From NCBI RefSeq assembly GCF_009905545.1, contig NZ_JAAALB010000019.1, forward strand, positions 1 to 64,000: a stretch of 64,000 nucleotides of DNA. The letters are read 5' to 3'. Positions 57,701-64,000 of this stretch are shown here, one piece after another; position 1 is the stretch's first letter, and each line of letters begins with the position of its first letter. Both the position numbers and the translations under genes were made by a program. The notes under the pieces were generated by a model. That model saw nothing but the letters and a program-made list of their open reading frames with translations, ran no database searches and was not told the origin of the DNA. The stretch comes from Cellulophaga sp. BC115SP. GTDB taxonomy: Bacteria; Bacteroidota; Bacteroidia; Cytophagales; Spirosomataceae.

Positions 57701-58891
57701 ATAGAAGATACGCCTCGATATGTCAATTTTTATATCAAAGATAGCGGCAAAGGTATTGATGCAAGTGTTGGCGAAAAGCTTTTTGAGATGTTTTATCAAA
57801 CCAAAAATACCCGTGCGGCGGGTTTTGGGATTGGTTTATTTTTGACAAAAACCTTTATCAAATATCATAAAGGAGACATTTCGTATTCAAGTAAGGAAGG
57901 TACAGGAACGACCTTCAAAATCAGTTTGCCAAAAGGATATGATCATTTGGATATAGACAGTATTGTCCTAGAATCAAAACCAGAATCAGCCTTACTGGAT
58001 GAGTTAAAGGAGGAGAAAATTGAATCTAAACCACTTGTAAAACTCAATAATCAGGTCATCGTAGAGGAGCTTGTAGGTGAACAAAACACGATGGTCGTGA
58101 TTGATGACAATGAACAAATCAGGGCATATCTCAAACAAATTTTTCAACCACAATTCAAAATCTATGATGCCGAAAATGGGCAACAAGGACTAGACTTAGT
58201 CAATGAAGTTTTGCCAGATATTGTGATTTGCGATATTATGATGCAAGGGCTTAATGGCATTGAAGTGTGTACCGAAATCAAGCAAAATAAACAACTCAAT
58301 CATATCCCCGTAATATTGCTGACCGCCAGTACATCCTCTGAAGTAAAGCTCAAAGGCATTGAAGTCGGAGCTGATGATTATATCAGCAAACCTTTTGAAA
58401 AGGACATCTTGATTGCTCGAATTAATAGTATCCTGAAGAGTCGGATGGACTTGCAACAGTACTTTTTTAACGAAGTAACTTTACAAGCGCATAACCTAAA
58501 AATCTCTCCAGAATACAAACAGTTTTTGGATCAATGTATCACCATCGTTGAACGAAACCTGATGGATTCTGATTTTAATGTAAGTGTACTAGCTACCGAA
58601 ATTGGGATGAGTTCGTCGAGTCTTTACAACCGTATCAAATCCATTTGTGCACAGTCGCCCAACAACTTTATTCGTTTTATCAGACTCCGTAAAGCAGCCG
58701 AAATATTAATTTCGACAGACTATACTGTTTCCGAAACAGCATATCAAGTGGGCATCAATGACAGCAAGTATTTTAGGGAGCAATTCAACAAACAATTTGG
58801 GATGAATCCTTCCGCTTATATCAAAAAATATCGTAAGCCTTTTCATAATCAGCATACATTTAACAAAGACGTTTTTCCGAAAAAAAGCTAA
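54764..58891 (+). CDS. hybrid two-component system regulator (HTCS) of a polysaccharide-utilisation locus
   Basis: 1375 residues. Signal peptide 1-18 (SIAQ end), then 14 or so Reg_prop beta-propeller repeats (about 25-715; 'GFMWIATDDGLNRFDG'-like units), Y_Y_Y domain (about 725-790), transmembrane helix (about 797-817), HisKA with H851 (ISHEFRTPLTLI), HATPase (FGIGLFLTKTFIKYHKG), receiver with D1157 (VICDIMMQGLNG), and a C-terminal AraC HTH (about 1265-1360). The periplasmic propeller senses an oligosaccharide; the output activates nearby PUL genes. The SusC/SusD pair starts 184 bp downstream, separated by a terminator. Confidence 0.95.
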   Translation: MKIFWYLFLFFSTNSIAQFSQNTKALKYSTKDGLSFGIVNSIVQDNNGFMWIATDDGLNRFDGISFRVFRHDSEEKFSLPGNYINTVFKDSHGQLWITSRKGLLKFDASQEHFYPQSLYNGKNMDEDISSISEAKNGNLWISSSLHGVFNFNPQTGKTLNYRMTNTTGMRSNTILVTLEDSQGLVWLGSHTNGINVFQQNNNKLRPYSIKNIELLNNFRINSIFEDSNHQIWLATFDGIYFFDRKSNSISKVGFTNFSSNKVFISLLEDKQKNLYIGVQDGGLYQIKIQPNYPQIAALPIQVVKEPNGVLTQRSVQCLYADKDQNIWLGTYGEGIMMLNHSPQRFLQFQKKITTQNTESWLRYYGMTADHEGNLWLGTDGDGIYKTTHEGKTLKHYVASKAKGSLTNNAILSAFNDSKNNLWFGSYAGGLYRYDPRTDSFINYKHIATDPNSIGANDVRVIFEDAQKNIWIGTNGGGFSRFNPQNQTFTNYSSKLRNFDSNDVRAIAQDHRGNLLIGTYGMGVIQFNPQTQKSTQLLKDVLPSGVVLSLAYHPNNGLWIGTQEIGLIRYQFDSNTYTRFTEKNGLSSNTILSIKALPNQQIWVSTNAGISKIDAKTNKIYNYDRKDGLQNGQFNGGSVLYEPRKGFLCFGGTEGWNLFYPKNIDVLTYQPNVLITGIQLYGKDIDQSGVPQREFIPFDNQNPDAKVELQPNQSVFSIQYGAINYSYPDESYFAYQLEGLDNDWNYAGKQKSATYRYLEPGHYVFKVKVANKDRVWSDKIASINLVILPPWYKTWWAYLIYLGIIASAIYYYQRYRQNQAELKYQIRVAKIEAEKEKELNEKKLSFFTQISHEFRTPLTLIINPIKELLKDESQDTNSLQLVYRNARRLLSLVDQLLLFRKAEAERDHLKVSLLNVKELAEEVFLCFTYQAKEKNLHYDFVCTDEQLEIYGDKEKLEIALFNLISNAIKFTPMDGAVSVSIEDTPRYVNFYIKDSGKGIDASVGEKLFEMFYQTKNTRAAGFGIGLFLTKTFIKYHKGDISYSSKEGTGTTFKISLPKGYDHLDIDSIVLESKPESALLDELKEEKIESKPLVKLNNQVIVEELVGEQNTMVVIDDNEQIRAYLKQIFQPQFKIYDAENGQQGLDLVNEVLPDIVICDIMMQGLNGIEVCTEIKQNKQLNHIPVILLTASTSSEVKLKGIEVGADDYISKPFEKDILIARINSILKSRMDLQQYFFNEVTLQAHNLKISPEYKQFLDQCITIVERNLMDSDFNVSVLATEIGMSSSSLYNRIKSICAQSPNNFIRFIRLRKAAEILISTDYTVSETAYQVGINDSKYFREQFNKQFGMNPSAYIKKYRKPFHNQHTFNKDVFPKKS

Positions 58892-58913
58892 ACTTACCCT
58901 CCATTTTTTCATA

Positions 58914-58948
58914 AAAAAGCCCTAAAATTTACCATTTTAGGGCTTTTT
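58914..58948 (+). terminator. rho-independent terminator after HTCS gene
   Basis: Perfect 15-bp stem AAAAAGCCCTAAAAT (58914-58928) / ATTTTAGGGCTTTTT (58934-58948), 5-nt loop, with T-run; 22 bp after the stop codon. Confidence 0.85.
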
Positions 58949-59006
58949 GTTTGATTACCCCCTACCATATAAGGATTTCCCCCCTCTCAAAATAACTCCA
59001 TAATCC

Positions 59007-59014
59007 TAGTTTTG
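59007..59014 (+). promoter_or_regulatory. -7 box of susC promoter
   Basis: TAGTTTTG fits TAnnTTTG; predicted start near 59018 leaves a leader of about 58 nt to the ATG at 59076. No -33 TTTG at the right distance, as expected if the HTCS or an ECF factor activates the promoter. Confidence 0.45.
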
Positions 59015-59075
59015 CTTCAAATATTTCAATGTCAAAAAGCACAAATTTTCCAATCAAACAATTTTCATTTAAAAG

Positions 59076-62000
59076 ATGAGACAACCTTTATTCTCCCATT
59101 TCGAAAAGGACTTAGGAAAAACAGGCATCAAAAACCTGTTAAGTCCGAGTACCAAATTCTTATTATGCCTTATGATGATGCTTTCTACCTTTGCGACTTT
59201 GGCGCAAGACAGAAAGATAACAGGAACAATCCTTGATGAACAAGGAGCAGCACTTCCGGGTGCGAACATACAAGTAAAAGGCACTAGCAAAGGTGTATCA
59301 GCAGATGCGAATGGTAAATATTCTATCTCTGTTCCAGCCAATGCTTCTACCTTAGTATTTACTTTCATTGGTTATACTACACAAGAAGTAGAAATCAAAA
59401 ATCAATCAGTTATTGACCTAAAATTGGTATCAGATACCAAGTCACTACAAGAGGTAGTAGTAGTAGGTTACGGTACTCAGAAAAAAGTAACCTTGACAGG
59501 TTCGGTATCGGATGTAAAAGGTAGTGAAATCGTGAAAAGCCCTCAGCCAAACTTATCAAACTCATTGGCAGGTCGTTTCTCTGGTTTTATTGCGAACAAC
59601 CGTGGTGGTGAACCTGGTTATGACGGTTCGAGCTATACCATTCGTGGTTTGGCATCGACAGGAAACAACGACGTGCTTATCGTTGTGGATGGTATTCCAG
59701 GACAAATTGGCGGTTTGGAACGCCTAGACCCAAATGACATTGAAAGTATTTCGGTATTGAAAGATGCTTCGGCAGCTGTTTATGGTAGCCGTGCAGCCAA
59801 TGGTGTAATCTTGGTAACAACTAAAAGAGGTACAACAGGCAAGCCGACTATCTCTTACAGCTTCAACCAAGGATTTAGTACGCCAACTCGCTTGCCAAAA
59901 TTAGCAGATGCTCCTACGTATGCAACAATTTTGAATGAGATTGACTACTACAACAACCCAGCAGGTGGCATGAATCAGCACTATTCAGCAGCTGAAATCA
60001 CGAAGTTTGCGAATGGTTCTGATCCATTGAATTACCCAAATACTAACTGGCAGAAAGAGGCTTTGCAAAGTGTTGCATTACAAAACCAACACAGTTTGAC
60101 TGTAAACGGTGGTAACGAAAATACACGTTATTTCATGTCAATTGGTATGATCAATCAAGATGGTTTGTTGAAAAACGGTGCTACCAAATACAACCAATAC
60201 AACTTCCGTTCGAATATTGACGCCAACATTACAAAGGATTTCAAAGTAAGTTTGTCTCTCTCGGGTCGTCAAGAAGACCGTCAGTATCCAATCAGTAGTG
60301 CAGGTAACACGTTCCGTTCGATTTATAGAGCTTATCCGACAGTAGTTGCAACTTATCCAAATGGATTGCCTTCGACAGGTGTTGAAAATAATAACCCTGT
60401 AGTATTAGGTACATCGTTAGGTGGTCTTAACAAAAACCCTACTACAGTATTTAACGGAATTTTGAGAGGTAGCTACAACTTACCTGTAAAAGGCTTAAGC
60501 GTAGACGGATTTTTGTCAATCGACAAATCGTATAACTTTTCGAAATCATTTAGCATCCCATACATCTTGTATTCGTACAACCGCAATACCAATGCGTATG
60601 ACCAAGTGGTAACAGGTGGTTCGGCTGGTGCAGCAACTTTATCTGAAGCACAAACTAACTCGTCTTTACAAATCCAAAACATTAAGTTGAACTACAACTT
60701 AGCAACGGGTCGCCACAATGTAAACGCTTTTGTTGCATTTGAACAAAGTCAAAACCGTTCGGAGACTTTTGGTGCATCAAGATTGAATTACCCTACGCCA
60801 TCAACGCCTGAACTTTCTCAAGGTGGTGCTGCGGCTACAGACAAAAACAACTACGGTAGTAGCTACAACTTTACAAGAAGAAGTTATATCTCAAGAGTTG
60901 CTTACAATTATAGCGAGAAATATTTGGCAGAATTGCAAATGCGTGTAGATGGTTCATCAACGTTCCCAGATGGTAAGCAATATGGTTTCTTCCCATCGTT
61001 CTCGGCAGGTTGGAGAATTTCAGAAGAGCCTTGGTTCAAAAACAAAGTTACAAGTGTTGATGACTTAAAATTACGTGCCTCTTACGGTACTTTGGGTAAT
61101 GACAACGTAGGTCAGTTCCAGTATTACAACAACTACTCGTTCAATAACTCTTATGTAATCGGTGCTGATGTTATTCACTCTGGTATTGACTTGACAAAAT
61201 TGGCTAATCCAAATATCACTTGGGAAGTTGCTAAGAAATTAGACATCGGTTTGAATGCGACTATCTTCAAGAAATTATCTGCTGAAGTTACTTATTTCCA
61301 ACAAAATCGTTCAGACATTCTTGCAGCTCGTAATGCTTCTATCCCTGGAGTTTCAGGTATTGTAAACCCTTATGGTTCGGGTGCTTTAGTGCCAGATCAA
61401 AACATCGGTAAAGTGAGCAACGCTGGTATTGAAACTAGTGTAACGTACAACCACTCTGGAGCGTTCAGATATATGATTTCTGGAAACTTTACGTATGCAA
61501 AAAGTAAAATCGAATTTATCGATGAAGCTTCTGGCTTACCAGATTACCAACGTCAAACAGGTCGTCCTTTAAATACTTATTTGTTATACAGATCTCTTGG
61601 TATTTTCAGAAGTCAAGCAGATTTGGACAAATATCCACACTTGACAGGTGCTCGTTTGGGTGATTTGATTTTGGAAGATTATAACAAAGACGGCAAAATC
61701 ACAGCAGATGACCAAGTTCGTTCTGACTACGGAAACATTCCACAAATGACTTTTGGTTTGGTATTCAATGCAGGTTACAAAAACTTTGACTTCTCATTAG
61801 TATTTGCAGGACAAGCGCAAGTTAGCCAATATGTATTACCAGAATCTGGTTCAATCGGTAACTTCTACAGTAGCTGGGCAGACAATCGTTGGAGTCCAAC
61901 TAATCCAAATGGAACGTATCCACGTGTAGACACTCGTTCTTCTTCTTCAGTAAACGGTGGCTTATACCCAAGTACTTTCTGGTTGAACAACGCTTCATTT

Positions 62001-62210
62001 GTTCGTTTGAAAAACCTTGAATTCGGCTATACACTTCCAAACAAATTATTGAGCAAATTAAATATCAAACAATTAAGAGTTTATACTAACGCTTTCAACT
62101 TGTTGACATTTACAGGTGTGAAAGATTATGACCCAGAAGGAAACAGTTCAAGTGGACAATTCTACCCACAACAACGCATTATGAACCTTGGTGTCAATGT
62201 TAAGTTTTAA
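59076..62210 (+). CDS. SusC/RagA-type TonB-dependent receptor
   Basis: 1044 residues. Long N-terminus with a signal peptide core at about 27-44 (LLCLMMMLSTFATLAQ), a carboxypeptidase-regulatory-like domain (about 48-130; GTILDEQGAALPGANIQVKG and 'GYTTQEVEI'), the TonB box region (EVVVVGYGTQKKVTLTGSV), plug domain (about 130-240; IRGLASTGNNDVLIVVDG, YGSRAANGVILVTTK) and a 22-strand beta barrel with the typical C-terminal end (RIMNLGVNVKF). It imports glycan fragments across the outer membrane with its SusD partner (gene 6 bp downstream). Confidence 0.96.
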   Translation: MRQPLFSHFEKDLGKTGIKNLLSPSTKFLLCLMMMLSTFATLAQDRKITGTILDEQGAALPGANIQVKGTSKGVSADANGKYSISVPANASTLVFTFIGYTTQEVEIKNQSVIDLKLVSDTKSLQEVVVVGYGTQKKVTLTGSVSDVKGSEIVKSPQPNLSNSLAGRFSGFIANNRGGEPGYDGSSYTIRGLASTGNNDVLIVVDGIPGQIGGLERLDPNDIESISVLKDASAAVYGSRAANGVILVTTKRGTTGKPTISYSFNQGFSTPTRLPKLADAPTYATILNEIDYYNNPAGGMNQHYSAAEITKFANGSDPLNYPNTNWQKEALQSVALQNQHSLTVNGGNENTRYFMSIGMINQDGLLKNGATKYNQYNFRSNIDANITKDFKVSLSLSGRQEDRQYPISSAGNTFRSIYRAYPTVVATYPNGLPSTGVENNNPVVLGTSLGGLNKNPTTVFNGILRGSYNLPVKGLSVDGFLSIDKSYNFSKSFSIPYILYSYNRNTNAYDQVVTGGSAGAATLSEAQTNSSLQIQNIKLNYNLATGRHNVNAFVAFEQSQNRSETFGASRLNYPTPSTPELSQGGAAATDKNNYGSSYNFTRRSYISRVAYNYSEKYLAELQMRVDGSSTFPDGKQYGFFPSFSAGWRISEEPWFKNKVTSVDDLKLRASYGTLGNDNVGQFQYYNNYSFNNSYVIGADVIHSGIDLTKLANPNITWEVAKKLDIGLNATIFKKLSAEVTYFQQNRSDILAARNASIPGVSGIVNPYGSGALVPDQNIGKVSNAGIETSVTYNHSGAFRYMISGNFTYAKSKIEFIDEASGLPDYQRQTGRPLNTYLLYRSLGIFRSQADLDKYPHLTGARLGDLILEDYNKDGKITADDQVRSDYGNIPQMTFGLVFNAGYKNFDFSLVFAGQAQVSQYVLPESGSIGNFYSSWADNRWSPTNPNGTYPRVDTRSSSSVNGGLYPSTFWLNNASFVRLKNLEFGYTLPNKLLSKLNIKQLRVYTNAFNLLTFTGVKDYDPEGNSSSGQFYPQQRIMNLGVNVKF

Positions 62211-62228
62211 TCTTTAATGTTTATTACA

Positions 62229-63914
62229 ATGAAATCTAGAAAATCTATTGCTATATCTTCTTGTCTGTTTGCTGTGTTATTATCAACTGCTTCGTGTAAT
62301 ACGGATTTGCTTGATGTAGTACCAACAGACCGCGTTTCGGATAGTTCCATCCTTACCGATTCAACCCTTTTCGAATCTTACGTAATCAACCGTTACATGG
62401 GTGTACGCTTGACAGACAAAGAAGCAGAAGGTACTCCTCCAGGCTTTGGTCGTGGTTTTGAATATGCGATGTGGTCGTCTGTAACCGATGAGTCTATTTA
62501 CAACAATGACGATAATACTTGGTTAATTCAAAGAGGTCAATTAGCTCCAGAAAACACAGGTATTGCTGGTACTATTTGGGGAAGAAGCTACCGTAGTATC
62601 CGTGAAATCAATTACGCTTTAGCGAATGTTCAGAAGGTAAACATGAGTGCAGGTATGAAAACTCGCTTGTCAGCTGAATTGCGTTTCTTGAGAGCATTCC
62701 GTTATCAGGACTTACTTCGTAACTACGGAGAGGTTGTATTGATGGGTGACAAAGTATATGAATTAGGAGAAGATTTCAGTAATTCTGCAATCTATACTCG
62801 TTCTTCTATCAAAGATGTTACAGCTTATATCTTAGCTGAACTTGATGCGGCAAGCAAAGACTTACCTACGGCAAATAACAACACAAATTGGAAATTAGGT
62901 CGTGCTACTAAAGGAGCAGCCTTAGCGCTTAAAGCTCGTATAGCATTGTATGCAGCAAGTCCATTGTACAATGCAGGTACTTGGCAAGCAGCAGCTAGCG
63001 CAGCCAAAGATATCATGAATATGGGTATGTATTCACTATACACTGGCGGTTATGATAAATTATTCTTAACTGCTGAAAACAACCCAGAAATCATCTTCGA
63101 ACGTTTGTACACTCGTGGAGCTCGCCACGTGTGTTTAGAAATCTCAAACGCACCAAATGGTTTTGGTGGTTGGGGTGGTAACGTACCTTTGCAAAACTTT
63201 GTAGATGCGTACCAAATGAACAATGGTAAGTCTATCGATGATGCTTCTTCTGGTTACAACCCACAAGATCCATACAAAAACCGTGACCCTCGTTTTTACA
63301 TGACGGTTTTGACTAACGATGCAGCTTACAGAGGCAATACTGTTCAAAGCTTTGTACCTGGCGGAAAAGATAGTAAAGATGGTCCATCTAACTGGAATAC
63401 TTCAAAAACTGGCTATTACTTGAAAAAATACATGAACGATGCTTTGCCAATCGATAACCCTTGGGATATTGCTGGTACGCAACCATGGATTTACTTCAGA
63501 TATGCTGAGATTTTGTTGAGTTACGCTGAAGCACAAAATGAGGCTGCTGGTCCAGACCAAAGCGTTTACGATGCCGTTAATGCTATCCGTAAAAGAACAG
63601 GCGTAAGTATGCCTGCACTTCCTACGGGCTTGTCACAAGCACAAATGCGTGATGCTATCCGTAAAGAACGTCAGGTTGAATTAGCTTTCGAAGAGCACCG
63701 TTATTATGATGTTCGTCGTTGGAAAATTGCCAATGTAACAGAAAATGTTCCTGCTTATGGTATGGATGTTACCAAAAACGGTTCTACCTATACTTACACA
63801 CGTAAAGAAGCGTTGTCGGGCAGACATTTTGAAGATAAGCACTATTTCCTACCTATCCCACGTGCTGAAATCCTTGCTTCTGGTGGCAAATTGACACAGA
63901 ATGCTGGATATTAA
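62229..63914 (+). CDS. SusD/RagB-type nutrient-binding lipoprotein
   Basis: About 561 residues from the internal Met at 62229 (MKSRKSIAIS); the longest frame from 62217 adds four. Lipobox LLSTASC anchors it in the outer membrane. SusD features: TPR-like helices with RFLRAFRYQDLLRNYGEVVL, AALALKARIALYAASPLYN, FRYAEILLSYAEAQNEA, and C-terminal DAIRKERQVELAFEEHRYYD and HYFLPIPRAEI. It binds glycan at the surface and works as the lid of the SusC barrel. It follows susC by 6 bp in the same transcript; an inverted repeat 28 bp after the stop suggests that the transcript ends here. Confidence 0.95.
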   Translation: MKSRKSIAISSCLFAVLLSTASCNTDLLDVVPTDRVSDSSILTDSTLFESYVINRYMGVRLTDKEAEGTPPGFGRGFEYAMWSSVTDESIYNNDDNTWLIQRGQLAPENTGIAGTIWGRSYRSIREINYALANVQKVNMSAGMKTRLSAELRFLRAFRYQDLLRNYGEVVLMGDKVYELGEDFSNSAIYTRSSIKDVTAYILAELDAASKDLPTANNNTNWKLGRATKGAALALKARIALYAASPLYNAGTWQAAASAAKDIMNMGMYSLYTGGYDKLFLTAENNPEIIFERLYTRGARHVCLEISNAPNGFGGWGGNVPLQNFVDAYQMNNGKSIDDASSGYNPQDPYKNRDPRFYMTVLTNDAAYRGNTVQSFVPGGKDSKDGPSNWNTSKTGYYLKKYMNDALPIDNPWDIAGTQPWIYFRYAEILLSYAEAQNEAAGPDQSVYDAVNAIRKRTGVSMPALPTGLSQAQMRDAIRKERQVELAFEEHRYYDVRRWKIANVTENVPAYGMDVTKNGSTYTYTRKEALSGRHFEDKHYFLPIPRAEILASGGKLTQNAGY

Positions 63915-63941
63915 TTTGAATTGAAAATGTGAGGATTTGAA

Positions 63942-63981
63942 GATTTGAAAATGATTTAATATCATCGATAATTTTCAAATC
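63942..63981 (+). terminator. inverted repeat after susD
   Basis: GATTTGAAAAT (63942-63952) / ATTTTCAAATC (63971-63981) with an 18-nt loop and T-rich DNA after it. It is a plausible end of the susCD transcript. The window stops 19 bp later. Confidence 0.4.
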
Positions 63982-64000
63982 CTCTATTTTTATGTCTTGT

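Noticed and set aside
48199-58891. GH125 and HTCS as parts of one utilisation locus
   Set aside because: Separated by several unrelated genes, an IS remnant and opposite-strand genes over 5 kb; no evidence of co-regulation.
1-64000. tRNA and rRNA genes
   Set aside because: I read all intergenic gaps for GTTCRANYC-like T-loops and cloverleaf ends and saw no convincing candidate. A covariance search would settle it.

Overview
The window looks like chromosomal DNA of an aerobic or microaerobic Bacteroidota, most probably a Cytophagales relative (Flectobacillus/Emticicia/Arcicella-like; an inference from gene content, not proven). The evidence is the low GC content, a SusC/SusD pair with a hybrid two-component regulator, a fused CcoN-CcoO cbb3 oxidase with a mono-haem CcoP, many families restricted to or common in Bacteroidota (DUF6526, Reg_prop/Y_Y_Y regulators), and promoters of the TTTG-N19/20-TAnnTTTG type. 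I saw no rRNA, tRNA or CRISPR array.

Layout. 0-2.8 kb: four small leftward genes of the kind found in immunity-gene arrays (one SMI1/KNR4-like, one DUF1629-like), separated by a short palindromic repeat. 2.8-7.3 kb: a lipoprotein-type class B1 metallo-beta-lactamase, a secreted unknown, and a copA-copZ copper-export operon. 7.7-14.4 kb: SDR/AraC pair, nucleoside hydrolase, DUF1398, a GH20 hexosaminidase and a DUF6526 membrane protein. 14.5-23 kb: a very large PAS hybrid kinase, a UPF1-like SF1 helicase, and small membrane proteins.

23.4-39.8 kb is a coherent low-oxygen respiration and redox-sensing island. On the minus strand it holds ccoI, a desaturase, a PhyH dioxygenase, a group III truncated haemoglobin, ccoS, ccoNO, ccoQ, ccoP and ccoG. 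Beside them lie an FNR-like regulator with an FNR-style cysteine set, a cNMP-fold protein without a DNA-binding domain, a double UspA protein, a receiver-CRP fusion regulator and a PAS histidine kinase. Three TGA-N6-TCA sites sit in front of the genes to the right of ccoI.

40-51.7 kb carries housekeeping and accessory enzymes: GNATs, DoxX, VOC, a GlxA-type regulator, an alpha/beta hydrolase, a pentonate-type IlvD/Edd dehydratase, a Tat-exported GH125 mannosidase, a transglutaminase and an SDR. A decayed 931-bp IS5-family element with intact ends lies at 51.87-52.80 kb, followed by a DUF4419 lipoprotein. 54.7-63.9 kb is a polysaccharide-utilisation locus core: HTCS regulator, SusC-like and SusD-like proteins.

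The most unusual structure outside genes is a family of nested palindromic elements whose core is a terminator hairpin. Five of the six copies lie between convergent genes. A second repeat family (about 120 bp, with an AAGAAAAGTAAC-type hairpin) occurs at least twice, and a partial copy lies at the window's left edge. Corrected start codons are proposed for several genes where promoter or homology evidence contradicts the longest open frame.
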